Assembly (NCBI GenBank): GCA_946414345.1
Contig: CAMKOB010000001.1
Location: 20,619 to 84,618 of the forward strand
Direction of reading: 5' to 3'
DNA: 64,000 nucleotides
Source: an uncultured Candidatus Saccharibacteria bacterium
GTDB taxonomy: Bacteria > Patescibacteriota > Saccharimonadia > Saccharimonadales > Saccharimonadaceae
Shown here: in pieces, positions 41,675 through 49,570 of the stretch
How positions within the stretch are numbered: position 1 is the first letter of the stretch
Layout of the letters: every line of letters begins with the position of its first letter
Translations under genes and position numbers: made by a program
The notes under the pieces: model-generated
Database searches by the model: none
What the model saw: the letters and a program-made list of their open reading frames with translations, nothing else
What the model was told of the DNA's origin: nothing

Positions 41675-43096
41675 CTAACGAGCCACACAGCGCACCGAAG
41701 TGCCGTAGTCACGAAGGTCGCCATACTGAGGGTGCATGTCGCCATCCCTATAGAAGTAGAATTCATACGCGTCGTAGTCATCGTAAACTACAGAAGACCA
41801 GTAGAGGCCGTAGCCACCAACGCCGTAGGACGCACCGCCCCAGCCCCCACCATACACGAAATACGCTGGCGCGGATTGAACATTGCCGGAAGTGCCGCTA
41901 GTGAGGCTAAGAGCTGTGACGAGGTTATCATAGGATTTGTTACCACTATAGGTTGGTAGTCTCCAGCCAGCAGGGCAGATGGATTGATCTACGTCAGTAA
42001 AGTCTGTAGTATAGGAACTACTGTCATTCATGGCTACAGCTGCAGTCCAGTTGTAGTAGTTACCGATGTGATAATGTTTGTCATTGCCACAGGCTTCAGC
42101 ATAAGTACTTAATGTACCATTAAAGTCTGGTGCGATAGTACCATTCCAACAAAGGTTGCCTGGGTCGTAGGATTCAGGGTTGTTTACCGTACTACTCCAA
42201 GTAGTGTCGTTTGCCGCATAAGTTGCGGTCTGCGCCGTCCAAGTGGCGTTTGTGTTTGGTGTGGAGCCGTGGCCAATATCAGTGTTAGCATAAGTATAGA
42301 AGTCTGTAGTAGTCACAATATCATGGTCTAGGTTCTGGGTCATCCACACTTTACCGTCTGCAAGTTTAGCAACATAATAGAGCTTGCCATCACGAGCATC
42401 CATAGCTTGGACTTGCTGGCCAGTAGTTAGGCTGTCTTTCCAAGTACTAGCACTCTGCATGCAGTATTCGGCAGTATAATTACCACAGTTAGCAGTCATA
42501 TTAGCTACAGCTGTAAAGTTGATTACGTTAGTATAAGTACCCGCTACTTGTGATTCTGCCGCATAAGCACCTACACGAAATGTAGTATCCTGTGTACCTT
42601 GATAGCCAGAAGCAGCCGTACCGGCGGCGTCAGTTGTTTGATTAATTACAGCTGGTGTATCAGAATATAGTGGAAGATTTTGAAAATTTGAATTCGTTGT
42701 AGCGGTACTATCGAAAGAAACACCCCATTTACCAGGAGTCAGTGTAGAGGAGGAGTCAACCATAGTAAAACTGTTATTATTGCTATCGCCAAGAATACTT
42801 GAACTAAAACAATCCTCACCGCTAGCGCAGCCCACCGTGGCAGATAAAACATACCCAGCAACATTATTCGTACTAACAGTAACAGTATAGCTATTACTAG
42901 AAATAGCACTGTTACCAGGTGTCAAATTCGGAATAGAAATATTGCCATCAGTAGAAAGCGTTAGAATACTATTTAAAGTAAATTCAATCGGAATCGGATT
43001 AGTTGTAAATTCAAGCGCCCCCGCAAAACCCGAAATCAATAACGTAAAAAACAATCCGAACGTCAGCAAAACACCATATTGCACAAACCTCTTCAT
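41675..43096 (-). CDS. Secreted single-module FISUMP protein
   Basis: 473 residues from the ATG at 43096, where a signal peptide begins (KRFVQYGVLLTFGLFFTLLISGF, cleavage near GALEF). Residues about 25-195 form a beta-rich N-terminal domain of the type also found in the giant FISUMP protein. One FISUMP module follows (about 205-473): AMDARDGKLYYVAKLADGKVWMTQNLD, YYNWTAA, SICPAGWRLPTYSG, and YWSSVV up to the terminal SVRCVAR. It is thus the one-module counterpart of the 2089-residue protein. TGcTATTAT ends seven bases before the ATG. Function unknown, probably surface attachment. Confidence 0.85.
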   Translation of the reverse strand: MKRFVQYGVLLTFGLFFTLLISGFAGALEFTTNPIPIEFTLNSILTLSTDGNISIPNLTPGNSAISSNSYTVTVSTNNVAGYVLSATVGCASGEDCFSSSILGDSNNNSFTMVDSSSTLTPGKWGVSFDSTATTNSNFQNLPLYSDTPAVINQTTDAAGTAASGYQGTQDTTFRVGAYAAESQVAGTYTNVINFTAVANMTANCGNYTAEYCMQSASTWKDSLTTGQQVQAMDARDGKLYYVAKLADGKVWMTQNLDHDIVTTTDFYTYANTDIGHGSTPNTNATWTAQTATYAANDTTWSSTVNNPESYDPGNLCWNGTIAPDFNGTLSTYAEACGNDKHYHIGNYYNWTAAVAMNDSSSYTTDFTDVDQSICPAGWRLPTYSGNKSYDNLVTALSLTSGTSGNVQSAPAYFVYGGGWGGASYGVGGYGLYWSSVVYDDYDAYEFYFYRDGDMHPQYGDLRDYGTSVRCVAR

Positions 43097-43136
43097 ATTA
43101 TATATAATAGCACGAGCGTAATCATTATGCAATAAA

Positions 43137-43559
43137 CTATTTAGATTTTTGGCGATAATTTGATATTGCTTCCCTCAATGCGTCGTGGCCTAACACTGAA
43201 CAATGAAATTTGTGTTTTGGTAGATTGCCGAGATAATTATCGATATCTTTCGCGCCTATCTTTAGAGCGTCATCTAACGTGCGACCTTTACAAATCTCAG
43301 ACAAAGCTGAAGTAGAAGCGATTGCGGATGCACAACCATAAGTTTTCCAACGAACGTCATCGATTATCTCGCGACCTTTTTTATCGTGTCCAACTTTAAT
43401 ATACATCCGCATCTGATCGCCGCAGATTGGATTCCCAACTTGGCCTAACGCATCATAATCAAATCTTGACTCATCGCCCATTAAAAAATTACGTGGATTC
43501 AAGAAATGATCTTTTACTTTTTCAGAATAAACCCAGTCTTGTCCTTCTAAATTACTCAT
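43137..43559 (-). CDS. iscU: Fe-S cluster assembly scaffold IscU/NifU-like
   Basis: 140 residues from the ATG at 43559 (AAAGGAG Shine-Dalgarno). The three cluster ligands are visible: GNPICGDQM, KTYGCASAIAST and KFHCSVLGHDA. The N-terminal YSEKVKDHFLNPRNF is typical. It receives sulfur from the cysteine desulfurase encoded immediately upstream (1-base gap) and builds [2Fe-2S]/[4Fe-4S] clusters, of which the NrdG encoded in the same operon needs one. Confidence 0.94.
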   Translation of the reverse strand: MSNLEGQDWVYSEKVKDHFLNPRNFLMGDESRFDYDALGQVGNPICGDQMRMYIKVGHDKKGREIIDDVRWKTYGCASAIASTSALSEICKGRTLDDALKIGAKDIDNYLGNLPKHKFHCSVLGHDALREAISNYRQKSK

Positions 43560-43560
43560 T

Positions 43561-44619
43561 TTAACTCCTTTTAATAGTACTAATTTTTTGCAGTCTATCA
43601 ATGACGCCTGGCAACACTTCCATCACTCGTTCAACATCTGCCATCGTGTTGTCAAGTCCAAAAGAAAACCTAATCGACGAATGAGCAATCTCGGCATCTC
43701 CAGTTTTTGCCATTAATACATGTGATGGCTTAATATCGCCGGCTGCACAAGCTGAACCGGTTGAGACAATTATTCCCTCGGAATCAAGATATAACTGAAT
43801 TGATTCCCCCTCTGCAGCTTTAAAGGAAACATTAAGTATGTTGGGTAAACTTCTGCCACGCCTTACATCTGTATTTAAACTACTTCCAGGAATTTTCGCA
43901 AGAATATGATTAGCTAAAGTATCACGCAGCTTACGAATAGACTCGTCGTAAATCTCCCAAGTTTTATTGTCTCGCACGTATTCTAGTGCCGCAAGAAAGC
44001 CTGCAATGCCAACTGTATTATAAGTCCCACCACGACGTTTATGCTCTTGGTTACCTCCAATAAGCAACGGTTTAAAAGGAACACCGCTACGTACGTACAA
44101 AGCACCAACGCCAATCGGGCCACCAATCTTGTGCGCACTAAACGTAGCATAATCCAATCCAAGTCTATTTACGTTAATCTCGACCTTCCCTAAAGCCTGA
44201 GTTAGATCAGAATGCAGAAAAGACTCATTGTCCAAAATTGGAAATTCAAGCTTTTCGCCAGTTTCATTGTTATATAACATATAAGAATAAAGCTTTGGTA
44301 ATTTATTACCTTTATATACTCTAGTCGCCTCAAAAATCGAATGATGCTCTAATGGTGAACACTCAATTTGATGCCCTTCAAAAGTTCTAATAACGGTATT
44401 ATTGGATTCAGTAGCGCCAGAGGTAAAAATAATCTCATTCGGCTCCGCGCCAATTAACTCTGCCAAAACCGCGCGGCATTCTTCTATTTTATTCATTGCT
44501 AGATGGCCCGGCGTATGAAGGGCGGAAGCATTAGCGAAGAGTTTTTCTTCTGTCTCGTGCATCGCCTTACGAACAGATGGAAGCAGTGGAACTGTAGCGG
44601 CGTTATCTAAATAAACCAT
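43561..44619 (-). CDS. iscS: Cysteine desulfurase, IscS/NifS type
   Basis: 352 residues from the ATG at 44619. VYLDNAATVPLLPSV opens the fold, the PLP His is in SPLEHHSIFEA, the PLP Lys in TFSAHKIGGPIGVGALYV, and the mobile catalytic Cys in STGSACAAGD. It supplies persulfide sulfur to IscU. Upstream in-frame codons overlap the preceding gene; the ATG chosen lies one base behind its TAA, so translation is coupled, without a strong Shine-Dalgarno. It differs from the SufS-type enzyme at 7648-8811. Confidence 0.94.
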   Translation of the reverse strand: MVYLDNAATVPLLPSVRKAMHETEEKLFANASALHTPGHLAMNKIEECRAVLAELIGAEPNEIIFTSGATESNNTVIRTFEGHQIECSPLEHHSIFEATRVYKGNKLPKLYSYMLYNNETGEKLEFPILDNESFLHSDLTQALGKVEINVNRLGLDYATFSAHKIGGPIGVGALYVRSGVPFKPLLIGGNQEHKRRGGTYNTVGIAGFLAALEYVRDNKTWEIYDESIRKLRDTLANHILAKIPGSSLNTDVRRGRSLPNILNVSFKAAEGESIQLYLDSEGIIVSTGSACAAGDIKPSHVLMAKTGDAEIAHSSIRFSFGLDNTMADVERVMEVLPGVIDRLQKISTIKRS

Positions 44620-44620
44620 T

Positions 44621-45472
44621 TTAAAACACCATTCGTTTCTTGCGATGTCTGTGAATCGCACCAATAACTCCGCCAATCAAAGTGCCTAAAGTCAATATTG
44701 AAAGAGCCAGGAACCATAGCGGGCACATAATCATAACTTTGGTATTATGTGCATTTTCGGTATTATTCAGGTATGAAACATCCTGTACGACTTCAAAAAA
44801 ACCCAAAGCTGGCAAGGAATTTAATTGTCTTGTGGCAAATCGGGTACTTTCTGGCATTATTATTTCGTTGAAACTATTTTCTTCTTCGCCAACTGGAAAC
44901 ACAATTTCTCCAGTAAAAATGTTTTTTATCGTGATAGTTATGTTTGCAGATTCATGGACGTTGCCGGTATTTATAATTGTTGCGCTTACAGATGGCTGCC
45001 CATTAGTTACAAAACCCGGAATAGAATTACTGAGAATTTCACCCTCATGTCGAGTTTCGCCAGCCACACGTGCGTAAATAATACTTGCAAGCTCAAAAAT
45101 GTTATTGACGGCAATACCAGAATTCTCCGGATTATCACTAACCGACCTCACCTCAAGCATCGCATATTGCCCGCCAGACGGAGCATCATTTGGTACATTG
45201 ATGGTGTAAAAAACTTCTTTTGTACCATTTGGCGGCACAGTACCAGTCGGCTCTTCGATTTCAAGCCAATCAACAATCTGAGACCAATTCGTAGTTGTCA
45301 CGAAATCTACCGTATAGCTGTCGTCCACAATGCTATAAGGAGAGACGCCTACAGAATAATGCAAATCCTCAGTGGCATTTGCCGGGTTAGAAACACGAAT
45401 TGAATCCCGGTAAATTTCTCCGGGCTGCAAATTTATATCCTTACTCATCGGCATCACTGAAAAAGCTTGCAT
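44621..45472 (-). CDS. DUF916/WxLIP-like Ig-domain protein with C-terminal anchor, no signal peptide
   Basis: 283 residues. Two Ig-like domains (about 12-115 and 120-225; NLQPGEIYRDSIRVSNPANATEDLHYSV, GQYAMLEVRS, SATIINTGNVHESANITI) are followed by a membrane helix (about 248-272) and a basic tail (HRHRKKRMVF). The plan is that of the WxL-interacting/DUF916 family, extracellular with the C-terminus inside. That topology needs an N-terminal signal peptide, but the ORF starts MQAFSVMPMSK, right after the stop of nrdG with a GGAG site. The mature-like start suggests that the signal was lost. It sits oddly between nrdG and iscS. Confidence 0.72.
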   Translation of the reverse strand: MQAFSVMPMSKDINLQPGEIYRDSIRVSNPANATEDLHYSVGVSPYSIVDDSYTVDFVTTTNWSQIVDWLEIEEPTGTVPPNGTKEVFYTINVPNDAPSGGQYAMLEVRSVSDNPENSGIAVNNIFELASIIYARVAGETRHEGEILSNSIPGFVTNGQPSVSATIINTGNVHESANITITIKNIFTGEIVFPVGEEENSFNEIIMPESTRFATRQLNSLPALGFFEVVQDVSYLNNTENAHNTKVMIMCPLWFLALSILTLGTLIGGVIGAIHRHRKKRMVF

Positions 45473-45483
45473 TAGAAACTCCG

Positions 45484-46035
45484 TTATTCTATGCTGATAA
45501 TTTTACCAGTATTTCTTTCTAAGTGCAATAGTCGCTGATTTTTGGAGCCTCTATATTTCAATCCTAAATCTTTCTGGCTCATAATGAATGGGCCGTCAAT
45601 CAACGCATCAAGTGACTGCAAGAATTTCCAGGGCTCACCGCCAAATTCTTTGATGACTTCATAAGTAAAACCAGAAAAGCTCCATACATTCCAACCTAGT
45701 TCTTTACGAACTCGCTCGGCAATCTCTCGACATGCTTTCGCTTGTACGAAAGGCTCTCCGCCACAGAATGTTAACCCAGCCTGCCCTTTAAACTGAGACA
45801 AGCGCTCAACAATATCATTAATTGGTACTAGCATACCAGTTTCATAGTCCCAAGTTTCGGGATTTTGGCAACCAAAACAATGGTTTGGGCAACCTTGTGT
45901 CCAAAGTACCGCCCTCAAACCATCGCCATTTACAATATTGTCGTGTTCAAGTGGCCCAGAGACCCGGATGTATCCATCCGGAGTCTCCTCCTGTTTGGCA
46001 AGCTTATCTAATGAAATCTTATGCCAATCGGTCAT
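45484..46035 (-). CDS. nrdG: Anaerobic ribonucleotide reductase activase NrdG
   Basis: 183 residues, a radical-SAM enzyme that makes the glycyl radical on NrdD. The cluster motif is CPNHCFGCQNPETW (Cx3Cx2C), with TFCGGEP for SAM binding. The ATG overlaps the TAA of nrdD by one base (TAATG). It needs a [4Fe-4S] cluster, and iscS/iscU lie further along the same operon. Confidence 0.96.
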   Translation of the reverse strand: MTDWHKISLDKLAKQEETPDGYIRVSGPLEHDNIVNGDGLRAVLWTQGCPNHCFGCQNPETWDYETGMLVPINDIVERLSQFKGQAGLTFCGGEPFVQAKACREIAERVRKELGWNVWSFSGFTYEVIKEFGGEPWKFLQSLDALIDGPFIMSQKDLGLKYRGSKNQRLLHLERNTGKIISIE

Positions 46036-48230
46036 TATTCACCCTTCGTACACCCACAAACTTTTTCAAAAGGCACATCACCTTCTAGTCTACCACAATG
46101 TGGACATCTTTCGCCTTTGATAATGCCAGAATAGCCACAAACTGGGTCACGATCTACTGGATGATTTACTGAGCCATAGCCGATGCCGGCATCATGCATT
46201 TTACGAATAACCGATTCAAAAGCAGCAATGTTCTGCGATGGATCGCCATCGAGCTCTATATATGTAATATGCCCAGCGTTACAAAGATTATGGTATGGCG
46301 CTTCAATGTCAATTTTATCAAATGCGGAAATCGGATAATATACTGGCACATGGAAGGAATTAGTGTAAAATTCCCTGTCCGTCACACCCTTAATCTTACC
46401 ATATTCTTTGCGATCAATTTTGGTAAAGCGCCCAGCAATCCCCTCAGCAGGAGTCGCAAGTAGTGAAAAGTTCAACTTATATTTCTTGCAGTATTCATCA
46501 CATTTTTCGCGCATATGAGTAATGATATCAAGACCAAGCTCTCTCGCATCCTCATCTTCACCGTGATGCTTACCGGTCATGGCGACTAGAGTCTCAGCCA
46601 AGCCAATAAAGCCAATCGAGAGCGTACCATGTTTGATTACGTCGCGTAATTTATCATTCCAGCCAAGCTTTTCGGAGCCAAACCAGTTGCCTTGTCCCAT
46701 CAAGAATGGAAAATTGCGTACATGCTGGTTTGCTTGGAATTCAAATCTTTCTAGAAGCTCATCTTTTACGAGATCAAGTTTTTCGTCGAGCTCCTTATAG
46801 AATCCATCCCAGTCGGCTTCCTTACGTTCACCGGTGCAGATACCGTGCTTTATGCCAATGCGGACCAAATTAATAGTTGTAAAGGAAAGGTTGCCGCGTC
46901 CAGTCACTACGCCATCCGATTCTGGGAAAACAGAAGCGAAGACTCTAGTCCTACAGCCCATCGTTGCAATCTCGGAACGATAATCACCTTTTTTATAATA
47001 TTTAAGATTGTATGGTGCATCAATAAAACAAAAGTTCGGGAATAATCTTTTTGCGGAAACTTCCATAGATTTTTTAAATAAATCATAATTTGGGTCATCG
47101 GGCTCATAATTGACGCCAGATTTAACTTTGAAAATCGAAATTGGGAAAATTGGGGTTTCACCGAGGCCTAATCCATTCTCGGTTGCTTGAAGCAAAGTCA
47201 TAGACACTAAACGGCCAGCTGGAGAAGTATCGGTCCCAAAATTAATAGAAGTAAATGGTACCTGTGCCCCTGCACGTGAATGCATGGTGTTAAGATTATG
47301 GACGAAGCCTTCCATTGCTTGTAAAGTCTCACGTTCAACATCCTCATTAGAAGAAGCGATTACTTCTTTTGGCCACTTAGCTTTTTTAAGTTTATCATCA
47401 TCACCATAATCAATCTTGTCATCGACTTTCAAATCCAGCTTCTTGCCAGTAAATTTATTATATTTTTCAAGATTACGTTTTAAGGCCTTACGGAATGACT
47501 TATTGACACCCGGAGCCATTGCGTAATCAAAGTTAGGAATAGATTGGCCCCCATGCTGTTCATTTTGGTTAGCTTGCAAAAGAATTGCAGCAAGTGCACC
47601 ATAGGAACTGATTGAATTTGGGGTGCGAAGATGACCGTGCCCAGTATTAAAACCTCCATTTTCGAATAGTACAAATGGATCAGATTGACAACAAGTAAGA
47701 GTGCCGGTTGCGTAGAAATCTAAATCATGAATATGGATATCACCATTATCGTGTGCAGCGGCAATATCTGGACGAATCAAAAGAGTCTTGGCAAAAACTT
47801 TCGAGCCTTCCGCACCAAATTGAAGCATCTTCCCCATTGCCGAGTTACCATCGACGTTTGCATTTGAGCGTTTAATATCAGAATCTTCTGAGGCATCCGC
47901 TTGGCTGATTGTCCGATAAATATTCATAAGGTCAGACTTGGCTTCGCGTCGACGTGACCTTTCTTGACGATACTGGATATATTCTCTGGCAGTCCTTTTG
48001 AAACTAGACTCCATTAAAACAGTCTCGACAATGTCTTGAATTTGTTCTACGTGTGGGGTTCTTTGTTTAATCTCTTCTTCTGCACGCTTCAGTACCTTAT
48101 CACACAAAGCTTTCGCTCTGTCGTATTTGAATTCTTCAGTTACAAGACCAGCCTTCGCGATAGCATTGGTGATTTTTTCTGGGTCGAATTTTACGATTTT
48201 CCCGTCGCGCTTGATAATTCTTTTGAACAT
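46035..48230 (-). CDS. nrdD: Anaerobic (class III) ribonucleoside-triphosphate reductase NrdD
   Basis: 731 residues. An ATP-cone lies at about 1-95 (IIKRDGKIVKFDPEKITNAIAKAG), followed by the catalytic barrel. Near the C-terminus VCGYSG holds the radical glycine, and ERCPHCGR plus VCGCTKG supply four zinc cysteines. It reduces ribonucleotides without oxygen, which implies an anaerobic life. AGGAGG lies before the ATG, and a pair of NrdR-like boxes flanks the promoter at 48309-48357. Confidence 0.97.
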   Translation of the reverse strand: MFKRIIKRDGKIVKFDPEKITNAIAKAGLVTEEFKYDRAKALCDKVLKRAEEEIKQRTPHVEQIQDIVETVLMESSFKRTAREYIQYRQERSRRREAKSDLMNIYRTISQADASEDSDIKRSNANVDGNSAMGKMLQFGAEGSKVFAKTLLIRPDIAAAHDNGDIHIHDLDFYATGTLTCCQSDPFVLFENGGFNTGHGHLRTPNSISSYGALAAILLQANQNEQHGGQSIPNFDYAMAPGVNKSFRKALKRNLEKYNKFTGKKLDLKVDDKIDYGDDDKLKKAKWPKEVIASSNEDVERETLQAMEGFVHNLNTMHSRAGAQVPFTSINFGTDTSPAGRLVSMTLLQATENGLGLGETPIFPISIFKVKSGVNYEPDDPNYDLFKKSMEVSAKRLFPNFCFIDAPYNLKYYKKGDYRSEIATMGCRTRVFASVFPESDGVVTGRGNLSFTTINLVRIGIKHGICTGERKEADWDGFYKELDEKLDLVKDELLERFEFQANQHVRNFPFLMGQGNWFGSEKLGWNDKLRDVIKHGTLSIGFIGLAETLVAMTGKHHGEDEDARELGLDIITHMREKCDEYCKKYKLNFSLLATPAEGIAGRFTKIDRKEYGKIKGVTDREFYTNSFHVPVYYPISAFDKIDIEAPYHNLCNAGHITYIELDGDPSQNIAAFESVIRKMHDAGIGYGSVNHPVDRDPVCGYSGIIKGERCPHCGRLEGDVPFEKVCGCTKGE

Positions 48231-48308
48231 GATACCTCCTGTCAGCTGTTCAACCTTAATTTGTTATGACCTTTTTTGAGGGCAACTAGTGGTAATGCTT
48301 GTTTTAGC

Positions 48309-48357
48309 ACCCTACATTTAGCGTCTTAATACCATAATACACCACCAAATGTAGTAT
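48309..48357 (-). promoter_or_regulatory. Pair of NrdR-like boxes around the nrdD promoter
   Basis: Two 16-base sites: ACCCTACATTTAGCGT (48309-48324) and CCACCAAATGTAGTAT (48342-48357). Against the remembered consensus ACACTATATATAGTGT they match at 12 and 11 positions when read on the minus strand. Their centres are 33 bases apart, about three helical turns, and a TATTAT -10 (48334-48339) lies between them. Confidence 0.6.
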
Positions 48358-48389
48358 GACAAGACTTTTATGCTAAAAAAGTAAAAATT

Positions 48390-48432
48390 ACAACAAAAAA
48401 AGAGTGGCCCCGCACCACAAGGGTGCAGGGCC
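48390..48432 (-). terminator. Terminator of the 226-residue orphan gene
   Basis: GGCCCCGCACC (48406-48416) pairs with GGTGCAGGGCC (48422-48432), four-base loop region, with a T-run on the minus strand. Confidence 0.85.
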
Positions 48433-48446
48433 GGGTTTACCGATTG

Positions 48447-49127
48447 TCAGTCGAGGCTGTACGTCTCGAGGAATTCCGCGCGGCGGATGCAGTAGAACAC
48501 GACCTCGTCGAGAGCAGTATAGGTATCCCCACCGTCGATAACGAGGAAGTCGCCCACGTTGAGGATGGTCGCTTCGGCCTCGCCGAGCTTGTCAGGCTCC
48601 ATCCAGGAGTCCACACAGGCCCTGAGGCCGGCGTCATAGAGTTCCTGGGTCACCTCGACGCAGACGCGGCTTTCCGCCGGAGAAGTGACCAGCAGCATGT
48701 CCTTATTGATGTTGCAGAACATGTCCGCGAACATCATCTGCTCGTCGTGATCGACGATGGCGCTGAGCACCTTGGACAGGTTGATCACTCCCGAAGCGGA
48801 GTTCGTGCCGATGAGGCGCACCTTTCCTTCCTTGAGGAGATCCGCCACCTTGGCCTGCTTCCAGGTATACGCGTCGGGCCGTCCGCCGGTCATGAGGACT
48901 TTGCCGTTGATCACGCGCAGAACCACCTGGAAGGCGGCCTCGTCGTAATCGCAGCCGGCGGGCTGCTCCTTGGTCTTGACCTTCATGGCCAAAATCTGCC
49001 CGAGGAGGCCCATATCGCTCCACTTGGGGAAAACGATATTGTCGAGCTCCAGCTTCGTGCAGTTCCTGAGGTGCTTGTCCACCATGCCCCGGATCGCGAA
49101 GTTGGTGTTTTTCTTGTTGAGTTTCAT
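48447..49127 (-). CDS. 226-residue orphan protein, strongly GC-rich cassette
   Basis: I do not recognise the family. Soluble alpha/beta protein starting KLNKKNTNFAIRGMVDKHLRNC, with a central QVVLRVINGKVLMTGGRPDAYTWKQ and a C-terminal TILNVGDFLVIDGGDTYTALDEVVFYCIRR. The ATG at 49127 follows GGGGGTAGGACC; an ORF start 12 codons upstream would lie in the leader. G+C is far above the neighbours: 39 of 60 in 48901-48960 against 23 of 60 in 48001-48060 of nrdD. It has a consensus promoter, a 140-base leader with a perfect 14-base hairpin and a strong terminator. The antisense ORF is a His/Val/Leu-rich shadow. Confidence 0.8.
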   Translation of the reverse strand: MKLNKKNTNFAIRGMVDKHLRNCTKLELDNIVFPKWSDMGLLGQILAMKVKTKEQPAGCDYDEAAFQVVLRVINGKVLMTGGRPDAYTWKQAKVADLLKEGKVRLIGTNSASGVINLSKVLSAIVDHDEQMMFADMFCNINKDMLLVTSPAESRVCVEVTQELYDAGLRACVDSWMEPDKLGEAEATILNVGDFLVIDGGDTYTALDEVVFYCIRRAEFLETYSLD

Positions 49128-49157
49128 GGTCCTACCCCCATTAAAAATTTGGAGCCA

Positions 49158-49211
49158 TTTCATCGGCTCGTCCTGACGGCTTTAATAAGTAATCAAAACG
49201 AGCCGATGAAA
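49158..49211 (-). promoter_or_regulatory. Long leader hairpin of the 226-residue orphan gene
   Basis: TTTCATCGGCTCGT (49158-49171) and ACGAGCCGATGAAA (49198-49211) form a perfect 14-base stem with a 26-base loop inside the predicted 5' leader, ending about 30 bases before the start codon. There is no T-tract, so it is not a simple terminator; control of translation or RNA stability is possible. Confidence 0.7.
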
Positions 49212-49274
49212 GATGAAACTTTCTACAATCGGTTTTAAATATACTTTGTCACACAATTTCGTGATAACCTTATA

Positions 49275-49303
49275 ATTATACCACACTTACGCCAAAAAGT
49301 CAA
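49275..49303 (-). promoter_or_regulatory. Promoter of the 226-residue orphan gene
   Basis: TTGACT (49298-49303), 17 bases, TATAAT (49275-49280) preceded by TGg. Predicted start near 49268, giving a leader of about 140 bases. Confidence 0.75.
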
Positions 49304-49356
49304 TACTTTTAGAAGTAATAACATGTTGTAATAAATAAGAATAGGAGGCTAAAGAA

Positions 49357-49494
49357 ATGACGGGCGAAAGAATTAACAACACGCCTAGAAGAACCGCATG
49401 GGATTCCCTCAGTGAAACACCCGAAGCCAGTGTTTTTGAAAAATGGAGCAAAGAGATAAAAAAATGGTGGATTCTACAGGATTCGAACCTGTGA
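49357..49494 (+). CDS. Small ORF running into the tRNA-Val 3' end, probably truncated
   Basis: 45 codons behind a perfect AGGAGG (49344-49349). The product begins MTGERINNTPRRTAWDSL and continues with an amphipathic, Trp-rich helix (FEKWSKEIKKWW). The last ten codons lie in the tRNA-Val gene (opposite strand) and end at TGA there. A real gene cut off at a tRNA 3' end, as after integration or deletion, would look like this. It may also be a chance ORF, although the Shine-Dalgarno is the best in the region. Family not recognised. Confidence 0.42.
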   Translation: MTGERINNTPRRTAWDSLSETPEASVFEKWSKEIKKWWILQDSNL

Positions 49495-49541
49495 CCTCAC
49501 GAATGTGAATCGTGCGCTCTAGCCAACTGAGCTAAGAATCC
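49465..49541 (-). tRNA. tRNA-Val (CAC)
   Basis: 77 bases with encoded CCA. Acceptor GGATTCT/AGAATCC, discriminator A, anticodon stem CACGA/TCGTG with loop TTCACAT giving anticodon CAC, T-loop TTCGAAT. Its -10 (49563-49568, minus) overlaps the prfA -10 on the other strand. Confidence 0.94.
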
Positions 49542-49555
49542 ATCGTCAAAAAGTA

Positions 49556-49570
49556 TGATATAATTATAAC
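49556..49570. promoter_or_regulatory. Overlapping divergent -10 elements, prfA (+) and tRNA-Val (-)
   Basis: TGaTATAAT for prfA ends at 49564, six bases before its ATG. On the minus strand TGtTATAAT uses 49563-49570. The two hexamers overlap by two bases, so polymerase can occupy only one at a time. Confidence 0.6.

Noticed and set aside
44620-44676. Longer N-terminus for iscS
   Set aside because: It overlaps the preceding gene, and family members begin at the VYLDNAAT segment.
48423-49238. 271-codon ORF on the plus strand opposite the GC-rich orphan gene
   Set aside because: Its product is His/Val/Leu-rich in the way of an antisense shadow. Promoter, start site and terminator all fit the minus-strand gene.
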